6,345 bases of DNA from Candidatus Methanomethylophilaceae archaeon (GCA_023230065.1 JALNYB010000072.1:1-6345); one strand, 5' to 3'. Counted from the stretch's first letter, positions 1 through 5,910 are shown. Numbers and translations are program-made. The notes: a model not told the origin generated them from the letters alone.

Positions 1-1152
1 CTCTTTGAATCTTTTTCCGAAAAGTTCCATATTTCCTGTATAGTGAATGACATCGTTGAGTGTGATATACTTCGGGAAACATGCTAAAAGATTCCTAATA
101 CTGTTCTCACCAGCGATCTTTGACAGAAGGACCGCGGCATAGATAGCATCTGAACACATTGATATTTCCGGGAAGATGAACGTACCGTCGTTCATAGCAC
201 CCAATTCTGCGTCTTCTTCTTTTATGGCCTTTGTTATCGCTTCGATAGTAGATTCTGTTCTTACGATCTTACGTTCCGCATGTGGCTTGGCAGAGGATGT
301 AACTCCTTCTCCAATCAATCCCCAGAATGCATCATCGATCATTGCGGATGTATTCATGGGAACGACGATCTTCGTCGGTTTTAGGTAGATGAGCATCAGA
401 GCAAGGATCTCCTCCTGTTTGACGTATCTTCCTCCCTCGTCTAAAAGTGCTAAGCGGGTTCCATCTCCGTTGAGTGCGATACCGATGCTTCCTAGGTTGG
501 CGTTGATAAGTTCACTCATTCCTGCAACATCGGAACTGCTTACACCAGGAGGCCTTGGACAGTAATTAATGTCAAATTGAGAATTAACAGTGGTAACATC
601 GGCACCTACGGATGCCAGGATCTGAGGTGCACACAACGAGGTGCAACCACAGCCGCAGTCGATCAGTACCGGGCAGTTGACTTCTTTGAACAACTTAGAT
701 AGTTTTCTGTTATATCTTTCTACGACGGAATCGCAGTGATGAATGTTTCCTATTGCTTTGTATGTAGGATATTCGAAATCTTCTCCAGAGATCCTAAGAA
801 GATATCTTAGTTGTTCATCGCTGAACGCAGAACCGTCCGGATTATGTACGTAAATGCTACTGACAATGCCATAATCATTGGGTGCGCCGATCATTACGAA
901 GCAATCGGAATTCTTGGAAGCTAATGCGACCGCGGGGGTAGGAGCTGTCTCAGCATCCCACACCGTAGCTCCGACAGAAAGCAATCCGGAAATCACAGCA
1001 TCCTTAATCATTCTGCTGCTTGGATTCGTCTCTACACCGATTGTTACTGTTTTGTAAATGCGACCAATAGTAATGCCTGTAAGGAGTGCTTTTTCAGGTG
1101 TTAGGTCATTTTCGCTCGTCGACTTTAAAGTTACGAGGTTCTGCGTTACCAT
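1..1152 (-). CDS. Phosphohexomutase-fold protein (phosphoglucomutase/phosphomannomutase-like), catalytically degenerate, 3' end outside window
   Basis: Translating the minus strand from ATG at 1152 gives 384 residues open to the left edge. The order of conserved pieces matches alpha-D-phosphohexomutases: domain I with VTIGVETNPSS (36-46) and a PTPAVAL segment (71-77), domain II opening near 161-174, a metal-loop equivalent at 228-233, and domain III around 318-340. Family members are about 450 residues, so the C-terminal phosphate-binding domain is missing only because of the window edge. The key residues are altered. The TASHNP-like catalytic serine loop reads MIGAPND (87-93), the DGDADR magnesium loop reads NGDGTR (228-233), and the GEQSGH-like sugar loop reads GAMNDG (318-323). 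Active members interconvert hexose 1- and 6-phosphates for glycan precursors. This copy is probably not a normal mutase and may be a regulatory or repurposed paralogue. The frame is intact and free of stops, so it is not an obvious pseudogene. No Shine-Dalgarno precedes the start, which suggests leaderless or near-leaderless translation. Confidence 0.85.
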   Translation of the reverse strand, partial: MVTQNLVTLKSTSENDLTPEKALLTGITIGRIYKTVTIGVETNPSSRMIKDAVISGLLSVGATVWDAETAPTPAVALASKNSDCFVMIGAPNDYGIVSSIYVHNPDGSAFSDEQLRYLLRISGEDFEYPTYKAIGNIHHCDSVVERYNRKLSKLFKEVNCPVLIDCGCGCTSLCAPQILASVGADVTTVNSQFDINYCPRPPGVSSSDVAGMSELINANLGSIGIALNGDGTRLALLDEGGRYVKQEEILALMLIYLKPTKIVVPMNTSAMIDDAFWGLIGEGVTSSAKPHAERKIVRTESTIEAITKAIKEEDAELGAMNDGTFIFPEISMCSDAIYAAVLLSKIAGENSIRNLLACFPKYITLNDVIHYTGNMELFGKRFKE

Positions 1153-1178
1153 AGATGACAATAGAGTCGTATCTTCTT

Positions 1179-1187
1179 GATATTAAT
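1179..1187 (-). promoter_or_regulatory. Putative TATA box for the mutase-like gene
   Basis: On the minus strand this reads TTAATATC-like AT-rich sequence centred about 31 bases before the ATG at 1152. Archaeal transcription usually starts about 25 bases downstream of the box, which would leave a leader of only a few bases. That fits the lack of a Shine-Dalgarno. A second AT-rich candidate lies at 1233-1242 and would give a leader of about 60 bases. Confidence 0.4.
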
Positions 1188-1271
1188 TGTTATTCGAGAG
1201 TGATTCAAAGGGTGACAAAAATAATCAACTGGCTTAAAAAAATCAAAATTTAGTCAGATCTTTCAAAAAGA

Positions 1272-1279
1272 TTTAAATA
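1272..1279 (+). promoter_or_regulatory. Putative TATA box for the 72-residue protein gene
   Basis: TTTAAATA, preceded by a purine-rich AAAAAGA that could act as the BRE element. It lies about 60 bases before the ATG at 1335. The predicted transcript would start near 1300-1305 and carry a leader of about 30 bases, including the small hairpin at 1306-1321. Confidence 0.55.
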
Positions 1280-1305
1280 TTCTACATCTGGATGATTACA
1301 TACAC

Positions 1306-1321
1306 TATGCCTGGGGGCATA
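1306..1321 (+). repeat. Leader hairpin before the 72-residue protein gene
   Basis: TATGCC (1306-1311) and GGCATA (1316-1321) form a perfect 6-bp inverted repeat with loop TGGG. It falls at the predicted 5' end of the transcript and just before the G-rich stretch at 1323-1326 that would serve as a weak ribosome binding site. It could modulate access to that site; this is inference. Confidence 0.4.
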
Positions 1322-1334
1322 AGGGGCGATTATT

Positions 1335-1553
1335 ATGGTAATGGAAAAAATAGACATAGGTAAGGCAAAGGTCATTGCAAGTAATAAGGGACTCAAGCCC
1401 GGCAAAGTAAAAGGTACGGAAGGAGTTCAGTTTACTAAGGGCAAGAATAACAGGCTTGATGTTATTTCATGGGAAGATTTCGATAAAATTCTCCACCAGA
1501 GGAAACTAGCTATATACGAGTCCGGTGGATGGATGAAGATCATGAAAGCATAA
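1335..1553 (+). CDS. Small basic protein of unknown function (72 aa)
   Basis: A 72-residue lysine-rich reading frame with its own TATA box and a weak G-rich ribosome binding site (GGGG at 1323-1326, eight bases before the ATG). I do not recognise the family. The N-terminal part (IDIGKAKVIASNKGLKPGKV) looks like a short amphipathic helix plus a basic turn. The middle has GTEGVQFTKG and ISWEDFDKIL, and the end is LAIYESGGWMKIMKA. There is no signal peptide, membrane segment or cysteine. The alternation of short strand-like and helical pieces suggests a compact alpha/beta domain, perhaps binding nucleic acid because of its charge. A second ATG at 1341 would give a start two residues shorter. It is monocistronic: a divergent gene lies upstream and a tRNA with its own promoter lies downstream. 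Confidence 0.75.
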   Translation: MVMEKIDIGKAKVIASNKGLKPGKVKGTEGVQFTKGKNNRLDVISWEDFDKILHQRKLAIYESGGWMKIMKA

Positions 1554-1566
1554 GCCTTTGAAAAAT

Positions 1567-1580
1567 TGCAATTAATTGCA
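1567..1580. repeat. 14-bp perfect palindrome after the small gene
   Basis: TGCAATTAATTGCA is fully self-complementary, 14 bases after the stop codon of the 72-residue protein. Because it has no loop it is more like a protein-binding site than a stable RNA hairpin. Its right end overlaps the left arm of the next inverted repeat (1577-1605), so the two RNA structures would be mutually exclusive. Confidence 0.5.
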
Positions 1581-1605
1581 TATCGGTAATTTACATCGAT
1601 ATGCA
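1577..1605. repeat. 9-bp inverted repeat between the small gene and the tRNA
   Basis: TGCATATCG (1577-1585) and CGATATGCA (1597-1605) are perfect inverted arms with an 11-base spacer. The pair sits directly upstream of the tRNA TATA box. It could be a transcription-factor site or the 3' end structure of the upstream mRNA. No T-run follows directly. Confidence 0.45.
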
Positions 1606-1606
1606 C

Positions 1607-1634
1607 ACACTCCTTTTATATGAAAAAGTGTTTT
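1607..1634 (+). terminator. Possible terminator-like hairpin overlapping the tRNA promoter
   Basis: ACACT (1607-1611) pairs with AGTGT (1627-1631), and TTTT (1614-1617) with AAAA (1623-1626), leaving a two-base bulge and loop ATATG. The right arm runs into TTTT (1631-1634). It could end the transcript of the 72-residue gene, but the same bases contain the tRNA TATA box, so the dyad may be incidental. Confidence 0.25.
1614..1621 (+). promoter_or_regulatory. TATA box of the tRNA-Leu gene
   Basis: TTTTATAT, centred about 28 bases before the first base of the mature tRNA. This is the spacing expected for an archaeal stable-RNA promoter with a very short 5' leader. Confidence 0.65.
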
Positions 1635-1645
1635 GTCCGATTGAT

Positions 1646-1732
1646 GCAAGGGTAGTCAAGCCTGGCCAACGACGTTAGGTTCAGGGCCTAATCCTTAGTG
1701 GTCCGTGGGTTCAAATCCCATCCCTTGCACCA
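1646..1732 (+). tRNA. tRNA-Leu, anticodon CAG, CCA encoded
   Basis: A full cloverleaf can be drawn. The acceptor stem is GCAAGGG (1646-1652) with CCCTTGC (1722-1728). The D-arm runs from GTC to GAC with a GCCTGG loop. The anticodon stem TTAGG/CCTAA closes the loop TTCAGGG, placing anticodon CAG at 1682-1684, which reads the leucine codon CUG. A long variable arm of about 13 bases marks a class II tRNA (Leu or Ser). The T-stem GTGGG/CCCAT closes a standard TTCAAAT loop. The discriminator is A1729, as expected for leucine, followed by an encoded CCA (1730-1732). I see no intron in the anticodon loop. Length is 87 bases with CCA. Confidence 0.95.
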
Positions 1733-2051
1733 ATCTTACCCAATTACGTATCATCGTCATCATCCTGGTAATTTCAAACAATCATAGTGGTTCTCTTGTA
1801 TCATTGAATTCTTGATTTGCGCAATAATGGTTTTCTTTTATTTTTCAGTAATGTTATGTCGGGACACTCTAATTCGTTTGCGTTCTTCTCATAAAATTAA
1901 TATTCATTCCCAATCTGTAAATTGGTTTCAACTTTCAGTTGAGGTTCAAAAACGATTTTGAAAAGATAATGAGTTTATTTGGATGTACTGATATGTTTTT
2001 CAGTACAGTCGTGGTTGATTCCAGATTATTCATCAATGGCCAGTTTAGAGG
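1733..2051. other. Non-coding region with a series of stem-loops
   Basis: About 320 bases between the tRNA and the antiporter stop codon with no convincing reading frame on either strand. A T-rich stretch near 1829-1846 may end tRNA transcription. The right-hand part (1910-2007) contains four inverted repeats, listed separately, and a fifth overlaps the antiporter stop codon. I see no CRISPR repeats, no second tRNA and no clear C/D-box RNA. Confidence 0.6.
1910..2007. repeat. Cluster of four consecutive perfect stem-loops
   Basis: Hairpin 1 is CCAAT/ATTGG with a 6-base loop (1910-1925). Hairpin 2 is TCAACT/AGTTGA with a 3-base loop (1928-1942). Hairpin 3 is TTCAAAA/TTTTGAA with loop ACGA (1945-1962). 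Hairpin 4 is TGTACTGA/TCAGTACA with an 8-base loop (1984-2007). The first three are separated by only two bases each. The cluster would lie in the 3' untranslated part of the antiporter mRNA (minus strand), or could be an independent structured RNA. None is followed by a long T-run on either strand. Confidence 0.55.
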
Positions 2052-2059
2052 TCATTGAT
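2032..2059 (-). repeat. Inverted repeat spanning the antiporter stop codon
   Basis: ATCAATG (2032-2038) and CATTGAT (2053-2059) are perfect 7-base arms. The next pair out toward the loop is mismatched on the minus strand, followed by one more pair. The dyad includes the TGA stop codon of the antiporter, so it may be a 3'-end stabilising structure. No T-run follows. Confidence 0.35.
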
Positions 2060-3593
2060 CATCTTGTATCTCTCCTGCCTCAAATTCCTCTAATTCTTCT
2101 TTGGTAGGCAACCAAGAATCCTTCTTCAATCTGTTCTGTATGATGTATGGAGGTAAGATTGCAATGGCGATCACACCAATCAGCATACCTAAGATGTATA
2201 CTGCCATTTCGATAGCGCTATAACCGGTCGGATCCTCTGGGCATAATCCGAAGATGAATCCGAATCCGAGAGTACCTATTGAAACAATTGCTAGGATCCA
2301 CATTCCAGCAGTTCCTCCGGGAAGCTTGAACGGACGTGTCCTGTCCTTTTGTGTTTTTCTAAGTTTTACGAATGCTATGAACATGAAGAAATACATGATG
2401 ATATTGATCAGAGATGTTATCGCCACTAGTACCCAGTACCCGTCAATTTTCAATATGGTCATGATGACATACGCCATGACAAATATAGATGAGATTGCAC
2501 ACTGTATGATGAGCACCCCGATTGGAGCACCGTTCTTGTTTGTCTTACGGAAAATAGGAGGCAGATCACCAGTATATGCCGCGGGTGCAAGACCTCTTGC
2601 AGGCCCAATCATCCAAGTCGAGAGTTGAGCCAGTATTCCAACAGTCAGCATCAATCCTAGAGGAACTAGCAACCATCCGACGCCCATGTCATCTAGCGCT
2701 ATGCTGAATGCTTCGATGACTCCTCCGTTTAGACCGTTCTCGCTGTTTAGGAAATCAATTGGTACAATGGATCCGACTGCCCACGTACCAGCTATCGAGA
2801 CCAAACATATTATGGCAGCAGCAAAGAACATGGCCTTAGGATAGTCTTTACGTGGATTTTTAGTATCTCTGGCATGATATCCAGCCATTTCCATTCCTGC
2901 ATAAATGAGAACAAGACTCGAAGCGAGAGTGAATGTTTGCAAGAGATTTCCTGTGTTGCTGGGAAGCAAAGCACTTGCAGTAAAATCTCCCATATTTGAT
3001 GTGTGACCGTTTAGAAGCCATATGAATGTAATCATGATAAGTATACCGATGGGAACCAAGGATCCCAAGAGAGTACCCATGGTACTGAGTTTTGTAGAAT
3101 TCTTCATGCCCGTGAAGTTGAAAAACGTTAAGATCCACATCGAAGCGAGCATAACTATGGTCATGTAGACAGCATTATTACCAAATGTAGGCTGCAGTAT
3201 AGTATAGGCCAAGGTGATCATGATGAATGATGCGACCGTTGGGAAGTAGACTATATTGTTGGTCCACGAACACCAGATCGTTATAAAACTTCCTTTTTTT
3301 GGATAAGCTTCTTTGACCCAGGCATAAATACCTCCTGCTTTAGGCCAGGTGGATGCAAGTTCTGCTGCTACTAGTGCGACAGGTATAAGGAAAGTCACTG
3401 CGAACAAGATGTACCAGAATACCATGCTCCAACCTTCCAATGCCATCTGAGGGAAATTACGGAGACTCAGTACAGCGGCTACATTGATCATCGCCAAGGC
3501 GGTGACTCCTAATTTAACTCCCGTTGACGATTTGGATTTATTTTCATTGCTGTTGGGGTCGTCATTCGTTGATACAGTAGATGTAATAGTCAT
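2052..3593 (-). CDS. APC-superfamily amino-acid antiporter, GadC-like
   Basis: A 513-residue membrane protein with about twelve hydrophobic segments, roughly at residues 28-47, 57-80, 103-132, 142-160, 171-193, 217-238, 254-275, 304-326, 355-381, 385-410, 430-450 and 459-484. Family signs include the SLRNFPQMA stretch after the first segment, PVALVAAELASTWPKAGGIY (71-90), the GMEMAGY segment in the sixth helix followed by NPRKDYPKAM, IGPARG (329-334), and RPFKLPGG (420-427). Such transporters exchange an external amino acid for its decarboxylation product. Length matches bacterial GadC (about 511), and the acidic C-terminal tail sits where GadC has its pH-sensing plug, but the tail is shorter and different. 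Its position directly after the decarboxylase predicts substrate/amine exchange, most likely arginine/agmatine. Substrate cannot be read from sequence. The N-terminal 25 residues are polar and probably disordered. The start at 3593 is fixed by a strong ribosome binding site. Confidence 0.92.
   Translation of the reverse strand: MTITSTVSTNDDPNSNENKSKSSTGVKLGVTALAMINVAAVLSLRNFPQMALEGWSMVFWYILFAVTFLIPVALVAAELASTWPKAGGIYAWVKEAYPKKGSFITIWCSWTNNIVYFPTVASFIMITLAYTILQPTFGNNAVYMTIVMLASMWILTFFNFTGMKNSTKLSTMGTLLGSLVPIGILIMITFIWLLNGHTSNMGDFTASALLPSNTGNLLQTFTLASSLVLIYAGMEMAGYHARDTKNPRKDYPKAMFFAAAIICLVSIAGTWAVGSIVPIDFLNSENGLNGGVIEAFSIALDDMGVGWLLVPLGLMLTVGILAQLSTWMIGPARGLAPAAYTGDLPPIFRKTNKNGAPIGVLIIQCAISSIFVMAYVIMTILKIDGYWVLVAITSLINIIMYFFMFIAFVKLRKTQKDRTRPFKLPGGTAGMWILAIVSIGTLGFGFIFGLCPEDPTGYSAIEMAVYILGMLIGVIAIAILPPYIIQNRLKKDSWLPTKEELEEFEAGEIQDDQ
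3562..3593 (-). other. 32-base overlap of decarboxylase end and antiporter start
   Basis: The decarboxylase runs to TGA at 3564-3562 while the antiporter has already started at 3593 in another frame. The overlap encodes the conserved end of the decarboxylase (a YYIYCINE tail, comparable to the AdiA C-terminus) and the variable polar N-terminus of the antiporter. The constraint therefore lies mostly on the decarboxylase frame. Confidence 0.8.
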
Positions 3594-5829
3594 GGTCGAT
3601 CACCTCGACACCGTGTGAATCGTGTTCGAATCCTGGGAATTTTCTATCGAATTCTTCTAAAGCACGCAAATAACTCAATATGGGTCCGTTTTTCTTTCCG
3701 GTCCTCTCGCCGGGCATAAGTAACGGTATACCCGGAGGATATGGGACTATTCCGGTCGCAACTATACGATCGTCGATGTCATCGATCTTCACATGTTCCA
3801 CATTACCTTTGACTAGTTCGGTATATGCATCTGACGGTGTCATGACCTGCTCCGGCAATATGGAACAAGCCTCGTTTGCTACCTGTGTTTGTCTTGTGGA
3901 CTTGATCTGTTCATGCATCTCCTTTGCTAATTGAGCGAGTGTCATGCCGCCATATCTCTTCGAATGTGCAGAGACGATGTTGGGAATGGTATCGTCTAAA
4001 AGTGCACCTTCATCAAACAATTTTTTGAATTGGAACAGTTCAGATACCAATGTACCCCATTTTCCATTTGTGACACCCATGGAGAATAGGAATAATATAT
4101 TGTAATCTCCGGATTTTTCGTTGACGATTCCACGTTGATCTAAGAACGCAAGGACAATCGCCGAAGGTATACCGAATTCGGAATGCTTTCCGTTATCTTC
4201 CATACCAGGTGTCAGAACCGTTACTTTTATTGGATCCAACATTGCCCATCCGTCTTCTATATTTCCGAATCCGTGCCATGTTTCTCCAGGGTGTAGTATC
4301 CAACAATTTGGTTCATGCTCAAGTACTTCTGCTGGAACATCCGCAAAATCTTGTTTTTCTTTTCTGTCCGTCAGGCAGATGGTATCAGGTTGCCAGATGT
4401 TGAACCACCAGTCTTTTTTATTTCTTTCATTGATGGATCTTCTTATTCTTGCCATCGTTTGTCTGAATCTTACGGCTTCATCTATTGAGTCCTGAGTAAG
4501 GAATTTTCCGTTTGAGTCCATCATTTTAGAAGAAACATCTAGAGAGGCTATTATTGCGTACTGGGGAGACGTGGAGGCATGCATCATGAAAGCTTCGTTG
4601 AAAAGTGTCGGTTCTATTTTTTTCCTTCCTTCTTTTATGTGTATCATAGAAGCCTGTGATAATGCCGCAAGAAGTTTGTGAGTGGATTGAGTAGCAAATA
4701 CCGTGGGGCGATCATCTGAAGGTGAATCATCATCTCTCATGGCATATCTGTCTTTGTATAATTCGTTGAATCTGGCATACCCATACCAGGCTTCATCGAA
4801 ATGTACGCAGTCTGTTATTTTACCGAGGATCTTCTCGGCTTTGGTGACATTATAGCAAACTCCATCATATGTTGAGTTTGTAACAACTGCCATAGAAGGC
4901 TTGGAATTCTTGTCCTTTATTAGTTTGTTGTCGTTTATTTTTTTCTTGATGACATCCGGAGACATACCTTCTGGAAGAATGGGCCCCAATATTCCGTATC
5001 TGTTTTTCGTAGGCATCATGTATATAGGTATTGCATGGCTCATTGTTATGGAATGTTCCAAGGATTTGTGGCAGTTTCTGTCTACGATCTCTACGTCTCC
5101 TGGTGAGGTTATTGCTACATGTACGATTCTGTTTGAAGTGGATGTGCCATTGGTTACAAAGAATGTCATATCCGATCCGAATACTTTGGATGCGTATTTT
5201 TCTGCATCACCTATGGGACCGCTGTGATCTAATAATGATCCTAACTCTCCGACCGATATCGAGAGATCGGATCTAAAAAGTTGTTCTCCGAAGAAGTTAT
5301 AAAAAAGACGCCCTACTGGGGTTTTTAAAAACGCCGTTCCAGCAGTGTGTCCTGGAGTGTGCCAAGAATATTCATAATCTTCAGAGAATTCTACTAAGCT
5401 TTTGAACATAGGCGGGAGTAGTTCTTTGCGATATCTCTTCATCGAAGCCTCGATACGACCTGCAATGAATGATGGGGTATCTCCGAGTATCCAAAGATAT
5501 TCATTCACTTTGGAAAGAAGATCGAACGGGATGCCACTTAACGATTCGGGATCGGTCATGAGGAATATGCCGATGTTTGAGTCCATAGAACGCATATTTC
5601 GTATTATGTCCGCTGCATCCTGAAGATTCCAATCAACTATTATGGCATCAACTCCACTGCTTATGGCTCTAATTCCTTTTTTTACACTTTCTGAATTCGT
5701 AGAGATTTTTACAGATACATTCGAAGATTCTAGTTCATTTTTTATAGCATCCAACATTCTGCCTTTAGAAGAATCGGCACCTGCATCAGAGGATACTATC
5801 AGTACAGCTAGTTTACTTATTTCTCTCAT
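3562..5829 (-). CDS. PLP-dependent Orn/Lys/Arg decarboxylase, AdiA-like (probable arginine decarboxylase)
   Basis: A 755-residue fold-type I decarboxylase, the length of E. coli AdiA. Residues 1 to about 130 form the flavodoxin-like wing domain, about 150-470 the PLP domain, and the rest the C-terminal domain. Visible signatures are HTPGH (157-161), FRSDLSIS and ELGSLLDHSGP (about 185-205), VDRNCHKS (249-256, stacking His254), HFDEAWYGYARF (343-354, Asp345 for the pyridine nitrogen), STHKLLAALSQAS (382-394, Schiff-base Lys385), LHPGETWHGF (512-521), LDPIKV, VPYPPGIPLLMPGE and FPGFEHDSHGVEVID. The HFDEAWYGYARF and FPGFEHD signatures resemble AdiA more than CadA, whereas the HTPGH to LLDHSGP stretch resembles CadA. 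Arginine is therefore favoured, but lysine or ornithine cannot be excluded. The reaction releases CO2 and consumes a proton in the cytoplasm. I chose ATG 5829 because GAGG (5835-5838) precedes it; an in-frame ATG at 5895 would overlap the promoter. It is co-transcribed with the antiporter. Confidence 0.93.
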   Translation of the reverse strand: MREISKLAVLIVSSDAGADSSKGRMLDAIKNELESSNVSVKISTNSESVKKGIRAISSGVDAIIVDWNLQDAADIIRNMRSMDSNIGIFLMTDPESLSGIPFDLLSKVNEYLWILGDTPSFIAGRIEASMKRYRKELLPPMFKSLVEFSEDYEYSWHTPGHTAGTAFLKTPVGRLFYNFFGEQLFRSDLSISVGELGSLLDHSGPIGDAEKYASKVFGSDMTFFVTNGTSTSNRIVHVAITSPGDVEIVDRNCHKSLEHSITMSHAIPIYMMPTKNRYGILGPILPEGMSPDVIKKKINDNKLIKDKNSKPSMAVVTNSTYDGVCYNVTKAEKILGKITDCVHFDEAWYGYARFNELYKDRYAMRDDDSPSDDRPTVFATQSTHKLLAALSQASMIHIKEGRKKIEPTLFNEAFMMHASTSPQYAIIASLDVSSKMMDSNGKFLTQDSIDEAVRFRQTMARIRRSINERNKKDWWFNIWQPDTICLTDRKEKQDFADVPAEVLEHEPNCWILHPGETWHGFGNIEDGWAMLDPIKVTVLTPGMEDNGKHSEFGIPSAIVLAFLDQRGIVNEKSGDYNILFLFSMGVTNGKWGTLVSELFQFKKLFDEGALLDDTIPNIVSAHSKRYGGMTLAQLAKEMHEQIKSTRQTQVANEACSILPEQVMTPSDAYTELVKGNVEHVKIDDIDDRIVATGIVPYPPGIPLLMPGERTGKKNGPILSYLRALEEFDRKFPGFEHDSHGVEVIDHDYYIYCINE
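3598..3606 (-). promoter_or_regulatory. Strong Shine-Dalgarno for the antiporter, inside the decarboxylase gene
   Basis: On the minus strand this is GAGGTGATC, four bases before the ATG at 3593. It is complementary over all nine bases to the archaeal 16S 3' end. It fixes the antiporter start within the last codons of the decarboxylase and points to translation from a shared mRNA. Confidence 0.85.
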
Positions 5830-5834
5830 TTTTG

Positions 5835-5838
5835 CCTC
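5835..5838 (-). promoter_or_regulatory. Shine-Dalgarno that decides the decarboxylase start
   Basis: GAGG on the minus strand, five bases before the ATG at 5829. No comparable site precedes the in-frame ATG at 5895, which would add 22 residues not expected for the family. Confidence 0.65.
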
Positions 5839-5864
5839 AAAATCTGATATGTGCACGAAACACA

Positions 5865-5871
5865 ATTTAAA
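5865..5871 (-). promoter_or_regulatory. Putative TATA box of the decarboxylase/antiporter operon
   Basis: TTTAAAT on the minus strand, centred about 39 bases before the ATG at 5829, predicting a leader of about 14 bases that includes the GAGG site. A second TATA-like box, TATTTAAA on the minus strand (5885-5892), would give a start about 20 bases further upstream. Both boxes lie within a repeated TTTAAA context, so two alternative starts are possible. Confidence 0.5.
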
Positions 5872-5910
5872 CACGAGTTGTGAGTTTAAATACATAATTA
5901 TAATTCTAAT

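Noticed and set aside
176..388. A 70-codon plus-strand frame
   Set aside because: It is antisense to the mutase-like gene, which has clear family structure in its own frame.
1751..1764. A C-box-like ATGATGA on the minus strand that might indicate a C/D guide RNA
   Set aside because: No CTGA D-box follows at suitable distance; the downstream minus-strand sequence runs into the complement of the tRNA.
2860..3138. A 92-codon minus-strand frame inside the antiporter gene
   Set aside because: It is out of frame with a strongly supported transporter, starts in its middle, and its protein has no coherent features; it is a shadow frame.
5830..5895. A longer decarboxylase start at ATG 5895
   Set aside because: It would place both TATA-like boxes inside the coding region, has no ribosome binding site, and adds 22 residues beyond the AdiA length, whereas ATG 5829 has GAGG at good spacing.
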